From assembly GCA_035399665.1 (NCBI GenBank), contig DAOPJM010000007.1, positions 1 through 64,000 on the forward strand: a DNA stretch of 64,000 bases. The letters are read 5' to 3'. Position 1 is the first letter of the stretch, and each line of letters starts with the position of its first letter. Source of the stretch: DAOPJM01 sp035399665. Its GTDB lineage: Bacteria; Bacillota; Clostridia; Christensenellales; CAG-138. A model generated the notes under the pieces. That model searched no databases. It was not told the DNA's origin and saw nothing but the letters and a program-made list of their open reading frames with translations. The translations under genes and the position numbers were made by a program. Below, piece by piece: positions 1-8,384 of this stretch.

Positions 1-114
1 TACTGCGTTGTCATTGTTACGCACGATAACGCTATGGCTAACAAAGCCGACAATATCTTGTATATGAGCGACGGCCGACTGAGCAAAATCGAATCAGCCC
101 TGAAGGTAGACTAA
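1..114 (+). CDS. ABC transporter ATP-binding protein, C-terminal end (partial)
   Basis: Frame 1 is open from the window edge to a TAA at 112-114 and gives 37 residues. It contains a VTHD switch histidine, followed by ADNILYMSDGRL, the usual end of an ABC ATPase of the LolD/MacB exporter type (His-loop, then the 'D-x-hydrophobic-x-M-x-D-G-x-hydrophobic' strand). Walker motifs lie outside the window, so the substrate and the partner permease cannot be told. A hairpin terminator follows at 158. Confidence 0.7.
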   Translation, partial: YCVVIVTHDNAMANKADNILYMSDGRLSKIESALKVD

Positions 115-157
115 GCGATTCCACTTCGAAACTGAACTAAATGATTTGAATATCAAC

Positions 158-199
158 GGAGCGACGCCTTGTATTAAGGTGTCGCTCCTGTTGTTTTTA
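158..199 (+). terminator. Rho-independent terminator after the ABC ATPase
   Basis: A 13-bp stem with one G-U pair (GGAGCGACGCCTT / AAGGTGTCGCTCC, loop gtatt) is followed by a T-rich run. It separates the plus-strand ABC gene from the convergent DUF421 gene. Confidence 0.8.
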
Positions 200-264
200 T
201 GGTTCATATGGATTTACCCCTTATCGACACATATGCGGCCGGATTGCAGAGCTTCGCCGCTAAT

Positions 265-936
265 CTACTTCTCAAATACCGTGAGCTTGCCTTCCTCGTC
301 GGTTAGGCACAGAAACAGCGGCTTAGGGCTGTCATACCCCATCTGTTGAAGCTTGTCGTTTAGGGTGGCTTCGTCCATTCCCGAAAGCCTTAGGTTGCCG
401 CGCATCAGCTTGCCGTCGGCAATCAGCGTGACCTCCATATGCTCCTGCTTAGGCTGCAAACCCATGTCTGAGGGGGTCAAGGGACGTGCGTCCGACTTCG
501 GCAAAAAGCTGATCTGGCCATTGATCTCAAGCATTGCAGCGGCAATATCCGATATCCTGTAAAACCCGTTGACCCTTGCCATTGCAGTAAAATCATTGAC
601 GTCAAGCCGAGCTTTCCTGAAATTCTTCCTGTAAAGCTGGCCATTGTCCAACAGCAGTACAGGTCTGCCCGCAAGCACTCGCCGCAGCTTTATTGAGCTT
701 GAGGTCAAGGCCGATATCGCAAGAGCGCACAACGCATACACAGCCATTGCGATGAGCGGCAGCAGCGGTTCCTCCAACTCCGTCGCCAGCTCTGCCGCGA
801 TGGAGCCTATCGATATGCCCACGATGTAATCAAACAAGGACAGCTGGGAAAGCTGCTTGTTGCCCATGAGCTTGGTCAAGAGAAACAGCGCAACTATCGA
901 ACACAGCGAAGTAAGTACGACATTAAGGTATTGCAT
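265..936 (-). CDS. DUF421 (YetF-like) membrane protein
   Basis: The 223-residue product has about three N-terminal membrane helices, a signature RxMG-like segment (LTKLMGNKQLSQLSLFDYIV) and a cytosolic C-terminal half with GRPVLLLDNGQL, matching the DUF421/YetF family of Firmicutes. YetF-type proteins are integral membrane proteins; their biochemical role is unsettled. The ATG at 936 was preferred because it puts the first helix at the usual distance from the start; a TTG at 963 would add nine residues. Neither has a clear Shine-Dalgarno site. It lies downstream of the YcaQ-like gene and may be co-transcribed with it. Confidence 0.8.
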   Translation of the reverse strand: MQYLNVVLTSLCSIVALFLLTKLMGNKQLSQLSLFDYIVGISIGSIAAELATELEEPLLPLIAMAVYALCALAISALTSSSIKLRRVLAGRPVLLLDNGQLYRKNFRKARLDVNDFTAMARVNGFYRISDIAAAMLEINGQISFLPKSDARPLTPSDMGLQPKQEHMEVTLIADGKLMRGNLRLSGMDEATLNDKLQQMGYDSPKPLFLCLTDEEGKLTVFEK

Positions 937-986
937 GGCACTATTGTGTCGCAACAGCTTCAAGAATATGCGCTTTGACGCGGGCT

Positions 987-2132
987 TTAGACGCTTCGCT
1001 GTTCTTCGACCTTCATACAGTTGTTGAAGGCGGCAAGCCTGTTTAGACAGTCGTCAAGATTTTCAGGTCTTGTCTTGCCGTTTTCATACCATATATTCTT
1101 CACACGGAGCGTTTCTCCCTCCCTCACGGCTTCAAGCCTGCCGACAATATCGCTTCCCGAAAGCACCGGAAGGACGTATGCGCCGTATTTGCGCTTGCTC
1201 TGGGGCGTGTATATCTCCCAACTGTATTGAAAGTCAAACAGGGCGGATATGAGCTTTCTGTCCCACAGCATCGAGTCGAGCGGCGGCAAAACCTCGGTTC
1301 TTTGGCTCTCCCCCGTCTCGTTCAGCAGCCCCTTGTCATCGCTCTGAATATACAGCGGGACTTTCAAGCCGTCCACATATGTGGGCAATATCTTCCCGCT
1401 CTCAATCAAATCGCAAAACGCAAGCTGCCTTTCCTGCGATTTCATGCCGTCTATCCCAAGCCATGCGTCCGAAGGTCTGTCCCACAGCATACCTACCGCG
1501 CCTATCCTTCTGTACACACGCCATGCGTAATGCTCCCTGTCGGACTTTTGCGGATCCTCCGCCGCGGCTACATTCGGGTAGCAGCGTTCGATTAAGTCGT
1601 AGGACTTGACCATGCCATGCTTGTGATGAATGCAGAGCTTGCCGGTATAGTACAGATGTTCTAAGCAGGCTCGCCCTTTCCTTGTCTCACCCCAATGCCA
1701 GTCGGCCTTATCGTTCATACCGAGCTCGGCGGAGTTCAGCGGCCCGCGTTTGGTTATCTCGTCAATTACCTTATCGCAATACGGGCTGATCTCCTTGGCG
1801 TGATACCAATTCTCCGCAAAGTCGCGTCTGCGCTTAAAGCATGGGTAATCCTCGGTCAGGACTATGCAAAGGTTTTTGTCGAAATAGTCGATAAGCTTCC
1901 TGTCCTCATACAACAGCTCATACAGCATTGAAGGAACATAGCCCTCGACCCGTGCGTGTAAGCTCAGTTCAGGGCTGCGCCCAACCAGGTTCACAGGGTC
2001 GAACTGCATACTCCTTGTCATGGCGATGTATGAGTACGCGCCTTCCTTTCCCTTAAATCGGTACTCGCCCCAAAGACCCTGTTTCCTTAGAATGAAGCTC
2101 TTAGCTTGCTCTTTTGTCAAATGTATATCCAT
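987..2132 (-). CDS. YcaQ/AlkX-like winged-helix DNA glycosylase family protein
   Basis: This 381-residue protein belongs to the HTH_42 family (YcaQ, AZL). The conserved QxD motif is present as QFD in MTRSMQFDPVNLVGRSPEL. In E. coli YcaQ (AlkX) and Streptomyces AlkZ this motif is catalytic, and the enzymes excise alkylated bases or unhook interstrand crosslinks. The start at ATG 2132 is supported by GAGG eight bases upstream; a TTG at 2144 is in frame but lies against a terminator hairpin. Role in this organism is inferred from the family: repair of alkylation or crosslink damage. Confidence 0.8.
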   Translation of the reverse strand: MDIHLTKEQAKSFILRKQGLWGEYRFKGKEGAYSYIAMTRSMQFDPVNLVGRSPELSLHARVEGYVPSMLYELLYEDRKLIDYFDKNLCIVLTEDYPCFKRRRDFAENWYHAKEISPYCDKVIDEITKRGPLNSAELGMNDKADWHWGETRKGRACLEHLYYTGKLCIHHKHGMVKSYDLIERCYPNVAAAEDPQKSDREHYAWRVYRRIGAVGMLWDRPSDAWLGIDGMKSQERQLAFCDLIESGKILPTYVDGLKVPLYIQSDDKGLLNETGESQRTEVLPPLDSMLWDRKLISALFDFQYSWEIYTPQSKRKYGAYVLPVLSGSDIVGRLEAVREGETLRVKNIWYENGKTRPENLDDCLNRLAAFNNCMKVEEQRSV

Positions 2133-2145
2133 AATAAGCCTCAAA

Positions 2146-2175
2146 GAGCCGCGCCGCTTTACTGCGGCACGGCTC
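2146..2175 (-). terminator. Hairpin between the PLP enzyme and the YcaQ-like gene
   Basis: A 12-bp stem (one G-U) with a 6-base loop reads GAGCCGTGCCGC / GCGGCGCGGCTC on the minus strand and is followed by only three T residues. It probably ends the PLP-enzyme transcript. It lies directly before the ribosome-binding site of the next gene, so partial read-through is possible. Confidence 0.6.
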
Positions 2176-2194
2176 CATAAATGTCTCTATTTAT

Positions 2195-3673
2195 TTACAG
2201 ATTTTTATCGAGACCGGTCTGCTCATTGAACTCGTTGATGAGTTCGTCTATGGCGTGAACCTGCTCGTGGATGTCCGTCCAGTAGTGCCTGTTGTACCAC
2301 TGCTCGTTCAGCTCGTGGACGTCCTTGCCCTGCTGCTCTACCCAAGTGTAGTACTTGAGGTTGTGGATGCGCTTGCGAGACTCGTAGGTCAGTTCCTCCA
2401 TGCTGTCGGTGCGGATTCCAAGCATATGCTCCGCGTAATCGGCAGAGGCCTTGACCCTGCTGTACTCGCCATCCTCGTCACGAAGCTCGTTGATGCGGCT
2501 CTCGTACATCACGGCGGAGTCGGTGCCGACGGTGGCCACGATATCGTCCTCGGTCAGCTCATAGTACTTGGCCATCTTGATGCAGCACAGCATATTTGCA
2601 ATGCCGGAGATACCGAGCAGTGAGAGCTTCTCGACGAACTCAGCGGGAACGCCGACGTTCTCGATGAGGTACTTATGACCCTCCGGCTCGTTGAAGAGCC
2701 TGAGCAGCTTCTGGCTGTCCTCGTCGTCAATATCGATAACCATGTCGGTGTTGCGAACGTTGTGAATCCAAGGCACATGCTTATCGCCGATGCCTTCAAT
2801 ACGGTGACCGCCAAAGCCGTTATTCAGCAGGGTAGGGCATTGAAGCGCCTCGCCTACCGCCAGCTTAGAGTCGGGGTACTGCTCCTTGAGGTAATCGCCC
2901 GCGCTCATGGTGCCTGCGGAACCTGAGGTGAAGCAAGCTCCCGCGAATCTGCCGTTCTCGCCCTTGATGGACTCGACCGCGTCATATATAGCCTTGCCGG
3001 TTACGGTGTAGTGCCAAATGGGGTTGCCCATCTCCTCAAACTGGTTGAAAATCATGACGTCCTTGCGTGTTCTCTTAAGCTCCCAAGTCTTGTCGAATAT
3101 CTCCTTGACGTTCGACTCGCAGCCCGGGGTTGCTATAACCTCGCCCGCGACCTTGGACAACCATTCGAAGCGTTCGCGGCTCATCTCGGCGGGAAGAATA
3201 GCGATGGAATCGCAGGACAGCAGCGCGGAACTGTAAGCTCCGCCTCTGCAATAGTTACCCGTTGAGGGCCAAACAGCCTTGTGGTAGGTGGGGTCAAACT
3301 GACCTGTTACAAGCCTGGGGGCCAAGCATCCGAAGGAAGCTCCGACCTTGTGGCAGCCCGTGGGGAACCACTTGCCAACGAGTATAACTATACGCGCCTT
3401 TACACCCGTCAAAGCGCTCGGTACCTCGATAAAGTTGACGCCGTCAAACTTGCCGTCGCCGCCCTTTTCAACGGGGTTGTTGCGCCAAGTAATGCGGAAC
3501 AGGTTCAGAGGGTTGACGTCCCACAGACCTACGGTGGTCAGCTTCTCCTTGATGGATTCGGGAATGAGATCGGGATTCTGCATCTGGGCAAAGGTTGGGA
3601 TGATTATGCCCTTTTCCTTGGCACGCTCAATGGCATGGGCAAGGTTATCGCGATTGACTGTTAGATCTATCAT
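2195..3673 (-). CDS. Fold-type II PLP-dependent enzyme of unassigned substrate
   Basis: The 492-residue product resembles the cysteine synthase/threonine synthase/TrpB-beta superfamily. A likely Schiff-base lysine lies in CHKVGASFG, followed by a possible phosphate-binding glycine/serine loop (FTSGSAGTMSAG). It is much longer than O-acetylserine sulfhydrylase (about 310 residues), with an extra N-terminal part and an acidic, aromatic-rich C-terminal helical tail. I recognise a clostridial family of this length but not its substrate. ATG at 3673 is chosen because AAGGAG lies seven bases upstream. It has its own promoter, and the flanking genes give no functional clue. Confidence 0.75.
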   Translation of the reverse strand: MIDLTVNRDNLAHAIERAKEKGIIIPTFAQMQNPDLIPESIKEKLTTVGLWDVNPLNLFRITWRNNPVEKGGDGKFDGVNFIEVPSALTGVKARIVILVGKWFPTGCHKVGASFGCLAPRLVTGQFDPTYHKAVWPSTGNYCRGGAYSSALLSCDSIAILPAEMSRERFEWLSKVAGEVIATPGCESNVKEIFDKTWELKRTRKDVMIFNQFEEMGNPIWHYTVTGKAIYDAVESIKGENGRFAGACFTSGSAGTMSAGDYLKEQYPDSKLAVGEALQCPTLLNNGFGGHRIEGIGDKHVPWIHNVRNTDMVIDIDDEDSQKLLRLFNEPEGHKYLIENVGVPAEFVEKLSLLGISGIANMLCCIKMAKYYELTEDDIVATVGTDSAVMYESRINELRDEDGEYSRVKASADYAEHMLGIRTDSMEELTYESRKRIHNLKYYTWVEQQGKDVHELNEQWYNRHYWTDIHEQVHAIDELINEFNEQTGLDKNL

Positions 3674-3706
3674 TTCATTACTCCTTTTGAGTTTTATTCC
3701 TATACT

Positions 3707-3735
3707 ATGATACACTTTCCAAACATGTTTGTAAA
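3707..3735 (-). promoter_or_regulatory. Sigma-A promoter of the PLP enzyme gene
   Basis: On the minus strand, TTTACA is followed by a 17-base spacer and TATCAT. The inferred start of transcription gives a leader of roughly 25-30 bases containing AAGGAG. Confidence 0.75.
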
Positions 3736-3822
3736 GGGGTTTGGTGAAATTCCCTAAAATTTATTTTGCTAACAAAATTAATTTTGTGAATAGGATTTGC
3801 GGTGTTCACTTTGCACGCTTTG

Positions 3823-3831
3823 TGCTATAAT
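3823..3831 (+). promoter_or_regulatory. Extended -10 promoter for a leaderless transcript
   Basis: TGCTATAAT is a perfect extended -10 element. The hexamer ends at 3831, so transcription is expected to start seven bases later at 3838, the first base of an in-frame GTG. The -35 region (TGTTCA at 17-base spacing) is poor, as is usual for extended -10 promoters. Confidence 0.7.
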
Positions 3832-3837
3832 GTAAAC

Positions 3838-4641
3838 GTGAGAGTTGGAATATCGACGGCGTGTACCTACTGCAAGTGTGAGCTTGAGGACGCGCCCGCC
3901 AAAATCAAATCATGCGGAGCCGACCTCTGCGAGGTATTCCTTAACACCTTTTCGGAATATCGCGCAGTATATGTTGATATGCTTAAAACTCGCATTGACG
4001 AGCAGGGATTGAAGGTCACGAGTATTCATCCCATGAGCGCACAGTTCGAGGCGCAGCTTTTCGCGCTGCACCACCGTCAGCGTGAGGACGCCGTGGATAT
4101 CTATAAATCGGTACTCAGGGCGGGCAAGACCCTCGGTGCCAAGATATACGTTATGCATGGTTCTCCGCATTTGAGCGGCGCGGCCAAGAACCTACAGCTT
4201 GAGCGGCTTGCTCCGCTGTTTGGAGAATATGTTTCTATGGCTCAGGATTACGGCATACAGCTCACGCTTGAGAACGTGAGTTGGTGCTTCTTCAATCGTC
4301 CCGACTTTGGCTTGGAGCTTCAGCAGGCCATGGGCGATCACTCCCTCAAGTTCACTCTTGATATCAAGCAGGCTATACGCTCCGGCTTCGACCCTCTCCT
4401 TTTTGTCGAGAGCGTCGGGCGTGATATGGTTCACCTCCATCTTTGCGACTACACGATAAGCGACGGAGGGCTAAAGCTGCAAATGCCCGGTCACGGCGAT
4501 TTTGACTTTGCAAGGCTCAAAAGCGCGATGCTTGAAAAGGGCTTTTCGGGCGACGCCATGCTTGAGGTTTACAGCGACATGTACCAAGGCTTTGACGAGC
4601 TTGGGACGGCGTACAGGTATGTACTCAATATCTTAAAATAG
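3838..4641 (+). CDS. Sugar phosphate isomerase/epimerase-like TIM-barrel protein
   Basis: The 267-residue product matches the xylose isomerase-like/AP endonuclease 2 TIM-barrel family. Seen features include the strand-1 start VGIST, an LTLENVSW segment with the metal-ligand-type Glu, LDIKQA, HLHLCDY and a C-terminal LEVYS. The family uses divalent metals to isomerise or epimerise sugars, or acts on DNA. Substrate is unknown here. The GTG at 3838 is chosen because the -10 element ends seven bases before it; the upstream in-frame GTG at 3802 would place the promoter inside the gene. It is the first gene of an operon with pgi (12-base gap), rodA and a GNAT gene, which favours a carbohydrate role. 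Confidence 0.75.
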   Translation: MRVGISTACTYCKCELEDAPAKIKSCGADLCEVFLNTFSEYRAVYVDMLKTRIDEQGLKVTSIHPMSAQFEAQLFALHHRQREDAVDIYKSVLRAGKTLGAKIYVMHGSPHLSGAAKNLQLERLAPLFGEYVSMAQDYGIQLTLENVSWCFFNRPDFGLELQQAMGDHSLKFTLDIKQAIRSGFDPLLFVESVGRDMVHLHLCDYTISDGGLKLQMPGHGDFDFARLKSAMLEKGFSGDAMLEVYSDMYQGFDELGTAYRYVLNILK

Positions 4642-4653
4642 AAAGGAAAGACC

Positions 4654-6075
4654 ATGAACGATTACAGAAACGAAGAATGGGCGAACTCCATGCGTATACG
4701 CTACGATTACAACAATATGATGCAAAGCTCTTTGGGCGAACGCGGCATAAGCGCCGCTGAGCTTGAGGCTCTGCCCCTTTCAAGCTGCTTTGAAAGCCTT
4801 ACCCATAAGCGTCCGGAGATGCGTTGGCGTGAGCTTCCTTACAATCAGGAGGCGGTCGTTTGCGCCATTGAACGCTGCGCCGAAGGTATTCGCAAAGACT
4901 TCGACGCCTTTGTGGTCTTGGGCATTGGCGGCAGTGCCTTGGGCCCCATCGCGGTTCATCAGGCGTTGTGCCATCCGCGCTACAACGAGCTTCCCGCCGA
5001 TAAGCGCAAAGGGCCTAAGCTCTACGTTGAGGACAATATCGACCCCGAACGCATTGCCGCTCTGTTTGATGTGATCGACGTCAAGCGCACAATGTTCAAT
5101 GTTGTCACAAAGTCGGGCAGCACCTCCGAAACCATGTCTCAGCTGCTCATCATCACCGACGCGCTTCACAAGGCATTGGGCAGCGACATCTCATCCAACC
5201 TTATCGCCACCACCGACAAAGCCAAGGGCAACCTTGTCAAGATAGTCAAGGCCGAAAACCTGACTTCGTTTATCGTTCCCGACGGCGTGGGCGGCAGATT
5301 CTCCGAACTTTGCCCCGTAGGTCTTTTGGCGGCCGCGGTATGCGGGATAGATATTCGCGAGCTGCTCAGCGGCGCGGCGTACATGGACGAGCTTTGCAAG
5401 AACCCCGACATTTACAATAACCCCGCTTGTATGTTCGGCGCTTTGCAGTATGCGTCCATGCAACGCGGCTGCAATATCCATGTCATGATGCCCTATGCCG
5501 ACTCGCTGAAGTATATTTCCGATTGGTACGCACAGCTTTGGGCTGAGTCGCTGGGTAAACGCAATTCGCTTGACGGTCGACCCGTTCACGCCGGACAGAC
5601 GCCCGTCAAGGCGTTGGGCGTCACCGATCAGCACTCTCAGGTGCAGTTGTACACCGAAGGCCCATTCGACAAGGTCATAAGCTTTATAAGCGTGGACAGG
5701 TTCCATGTCGTCACCCCAATACCCTTGGGTTATCCCGACATACCCGACGTCTGCTTCCTCTCCGGTCACACCCAGAACGAGCTTATCGCGGCGGAGTGCA
5801 AAGCGACCGAGTATGCCGTCACCAAGAGCGGGCATATGAACAACCTCATTACACTTCCCGAAGTCAACGCCTTCACGATAGGTCAGCTGCTCTACATGCT
5901 TGAAGTCGCGACAGCCTTCACGGGTGAGCTTTTGGATATCAACGCTTTCGATCAGCCCGGAGTCGAGGAGGGCAAGAACGCCACCTACGCGCTTTTGGGT
6001 AAGCGCGGATACGATGAGAAGCGCGTTGAGCTTGCGGCGGCTCCCGAAAAATCCCCCGAATACATCATTCGATGA
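4654..6075 (+). CDS. pgi: Glucose-6-phosphate isomerase
   Basis: The 473-residue enzyme interconverts glucose 6-phosphate and fructose 6-phosphate in the cytosol. Visible family signatures are VLGIGGSALGP, the phosphate-binding VTKSGSTSET loop, GGRFSELCPVGLL and a QLYTEGPFDK segment. Length is in the usual range for the shorter bacterial/clostridial PGIs. A GAAAGGA ribosome site precedes the ATG. Its TGA overlaps the ATG of rodA by four bases, indicating translational coupling between a glycolytic enzyme and a cell-wall polymerase. Confidence 0.95.
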   Translation: MNDYRNEEWANSMRIRYDYNNMMQSSLGERGISAAELEALPLSSCFESLTHKRPEMRWRELPYNQEAVVCAIERCAEGIRKDFDAFVVLGIGGSALGPIAVHQALCHPRYNELPADKRKGPKLYVEDNIDPERIAALFDVIDVKRTMFNVVTKSGSTSETMSQLLIITDALHKALGSDISSNLIATTDKAKGNLVKIVKAENLTSFIVPDGVGGRFSELCPVGLLAAAVCGIDIRELLSGAAYMDELCKNPDIYNNPACMFGALQYASMQRGCNIHVMMPYADSLKYISDWYAQLWAESLGKRNSLDGRPVHAGQTPVKALGVTDQHSQVQLYTEGPFDKVISFISVDRFHVVTPIPLGYPDIPDVCFLSGHTQNELIAAECKATEYAVTKSGHMNNLITLPEVNAFTIGQLLYMLEVATAFTGELLDINAFDQPGVEEGKNATYALLGKRGYDEKRVELAAAPEKSPEYIIR

Positions 6076-7235
6076 AGAAGGGGCGCATCGAAAAGAAGGT
6101 CATACCCGACGTCTTTACCATCGTTATGGTGACGGCGTTGGTTCTTTTCGGTCTTGTGGCGCTCCTTAACGTACTTTCGGACCCCTTTGACGGCAGCGAG
6201 ACCACCTTTGAGGCCTTCATGGAGAAGCTCAACTTTGAGTACTTCAATCGTCAGCTTGCCAACATCGCAATCTCGCTGCTTGTCGCCGTACCCATGGCTA
6301 TTCTGGACTACCACAAGTACAAGCCCTTCGTCAAGGTGGTCTACGTAATAAACGTCGTATTGCTGCTTTTGCTGATAATTGCGGGCGAGAGCAGCCGCGG
6401 TATGCTCGGTTGGTACAAGATTGGCACTACAAGGGCGTTTCAGCCATCGGAGATATGCAAGGTTACTTTGATAGTGGCCCTGTCCAAGTTCTGCTCCGAG
6501 GTTGTGGAGAAGCGCGGCAGCTTCAAGCGTTTTGTTGATGTGGCTCTCGCCTTTCTCATATTCGCCGTACCCTGTGCGTTGGTCATAAAGCAGCCCGATA
6601 TCGGCACAGCAATGGTCATGCTTTGCATATTCATCGGAATAGTGTTCGCCGCGAAAGTCGCTTGGACGTATATCATAGCGGCGGCGGTGGTCAGCGGCAT
6701 AAGTCTGCCCTTGATCTACCGCTTCGCGCTGCCGTCTGAAGCCAAAACCCGCATTCAGGTCTTTCTGAATCCGACGCTTGACCCCGAGGGCAGCGGAATG
6801 AACGCGCTCCGCTCAAAGGAAATCATCGGTTCGGGCGGGCTTTTCGGCAAGGGAATGTTCACCTCCGGAACGCTCTCGCAAACCGGCTATGTCCCTGAAA
6901 GACATACCGACTTCATCTTTTCAAGCATAGGTGAATGCTTGGGTTTCATCGGCGGCATACTGCTCATCTTAGCGTTCTTCGCGCTGCTCGTTCGGTGGAT
7001 GCTCATCGCCATTAACGCACAGGACTGCTTTGGCAGATGCCTTGTCACGGGCTGTGTGTGTATGATAGGCGTCCACGTCTTTGAGAACATAGGAATGAAC
7101 GTTGGCGTCATGCCCATCACCGGTATTCCTCTCCCATTCATCAGCTATGGGGGTTCCAATATGCTTGCATCGCTCGTCGCCGTGGGGATAGTATTGTCCG
7201 TACACTATCGAAGTAAGCTCGGTACACGACTATGA
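6072..7235 (+). CDS. rodA: SEDS-family peptidoglycan polymerase RodA
   Basis: This 387-residue membrane protein has about ten predicted helices and the SEDS hallmarks: FQPSEICK, KQPDIGTAMV, PERHTDFIFSSIGE and GIPLPFISYGGSNM. Asp280 in the HTDF motif matches the catalytic aspartate of RodA/FtsW glycosyltransferases. It polymerises lipid II into glycan strands at the cell membrane, usually with a class B PBP that is not encoded nearby. RodA fits better than FtsW because of gene length and the KQPDIGTA loop, but SpoVE/FtsW cannot be excluded. Its start overlaps pgi and its stop overlaps the GNAT gene, each by four bases. Confidence 0.88.
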   Translation: MKKGRIEKKVIPDVFTIVMVTALVLFGLVALLNVLSDPFDGSETTFEAFMEKLNFEYFNRQLANIAISLLVAVPMAILDYHKYKPFVKVVYVINVVLLLLLIIAGESSRGMLGWYKIGTTRAFQPSEICKVTLIVALSKFCSEVVEKRGSFKRFVDVALAFLIFAVPCALVIKQPDIGTAMVMLCIFIGIVFAAKVAWTYIIAAAVVSGISLPLIYRFALPSEAKTRIQVFLNPTLDPEGSGMNALRSKEIIGSGGLFGKGMFTSGTLSQTGYVPERHTDFIFSSIGECLGFIGGILLILAFFALLVRWMLIAINAQDCFGRCLVTGCVCMIGVHVFENIGMNVGVMPITGIPLPFISYGGSNMLASLVAVGIVLSVHYRSKLGTRL

Positions 7236-8239
7236 ACGAAGTCATAAGACGTCTTACCACAGACGATATAGAGAAAGTGCGAGAGCTTTGGCAGCTTCGC
7301 TTTCATGACGACGACAATTTCCTGAACTGGTACTTTTCGCGCCGTTTTGACCCTTCCCTGTCCTTCGGACTGTTCATGGACGATGAGCTTATTAGTATGT
7401 CGCATGGCTTCGGTATGAAACTGAAGCTGCGGCAAAGGGTTTTCCCCGCGCTGATGGTCTCCGGCATATCGACAAGGGAAGGCTATGAGCGGCACGGGTA
7501 CATGCATCGTGTGGTTTCAAAGCAGCTTAAATATGCGCTTTCGCTCGGCTTTGCCTTGAGCTTCTGCCACCCTGAGGACATTCACGCGTATGATAAGCTC
7601 GGCTTTTCCGTATGCTCCGACATAAAGCTTGTCAAAGGCTTTCGTCCATCCCCCTTATGCGGCGCGCTGTCAGCCGAGGCTCCGTCCTCTGACTTAAGCT
7701 CTTTTGCCTCGCGTTACGCAAAACTTTCAAAGCCCTACTCCTGTATAACAGAACGTGACGAATCCGCCTGCGCACTGCGGCTTGAGGACGTGATGAGCGA
7801 CGGCGGGCGTCTGTTTTCAACAGATAACGGCTGCTGCTTCTACCACCGCAGCGGCGAAACCCTGCATGTTGACGAGTGTATCTGCGACAGTGACTACGAG
7901 AGCTTTCTTGCCGCACTCGTTCAAAGCGAGAGCGGGAGCCTTGTCATTGACGGCAAGTTTCCCGTGGACTGCAAGCTCACGGAAGCGACGACACCTTGGA
8001 CGGTTATGGTTGCTTTGGACGTTCCGCGTTTGCTTTTGGAGCTTGTCGGTGACCCGAATCAAAGCTTTGAAATTACCGATTCTCTTACCTGCTCCGGCGC
8101 TTATAGCGGGATGGGTTTGCCAGTTCAGCATGGCTGTGTCCAAATCTCCGTCAATCGGCTTTCATCCGCCCTCTGCGGGTATCATGGGCTTTCGGACATT
8201 CTTTGCCCCGTGCCTTGCTATTGTCCCGACGAATACTGA
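7232..8239 (+). CDS. GNAT-family N-acetyltransferase (Eis-like layout)
   Basis: The 335-residue product has an N-terminal GNAT fold (about residues 1-150) with a motif-A-like GISTREGYERHGYMHRV acetyl-CoA loop at 78-94, then HPEDIHAYDKLGF, typical of the GNAT C-terminal strand. The C-terminal half is a second domain without a clear signature, giving a length like that of Eis-type acetyltransferases. Substrate is unknown. The ATG lies in the rodA stop (four-base overlap), so it is the last gene of the operon that begins at 3838. Confidence 0.75.
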   Translation: MNEVIRRLTTDDIEKVRELWQLRFHDDDNFLNWYFSRRFDPSLSFGLFMDDELISMSHGFGMKLKLRQRVFPALMVSGISTREGYERHGYMHRVVSKQLKYALSLGFALSFCHPEDIHAYDKLGFSVCSDIKLVKGFRPSPLCGALSAEAPSSDLSSFASRYAKLSKPYSCITERDESACALRLEDVMSDGGRLFSTDNGCCFYHRSGETLHVDECICDSDYESFLAALVQSESGSLVIDGKFPVDCKLTEATTPWTVMVALDVPRLLLELVGDPNQSFEITDSLTCSGAYSGMGLPVQHGCVQISVNRLSSALCGYHGLSDILCPVPCYCPDEY

Positions 8240-8328
8240 CTTCATTTTCCATATCCTCAGCTTTTTCAAACGCGGGGCAATCGGCGATTATTTGTTAAAT
8301 TGGTGTCAAATTCATCGAATGAATGATG

Positions 8329-8357
8329 TAGACAGATTCAAACTGTTATGTTATAAT
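8329..8357 (+). promoter_or_regulatory. Promoter of the DUF523/two-component/HtrA operon
   Basis: TAGACA, a 17-base spacer and TATAAT, with TG one base before the -10 (extended). A 15-bp interrupted palindrome ATTCATCGAATGAAT at 8310-8324 sits just upstream of the -35 and could be an operator. Confidence 0.8.
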
Positions 8358-8384
8358 AAGTCATCTATATTGAGGTGATGTGTC

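Noticed and set aside
3802..3837. Upstream in-frame GTG start for the isomerase gene
   Set aside because: The -10 element lies inside this extension, and the family-conserved N-terminus begins at the GTG at 3838.
5191..5835. 214-codon ORF antisense to pgi
   Set aside because: GC-rich shadow frame with low-complexity translation; pgi on the other strand is certain.
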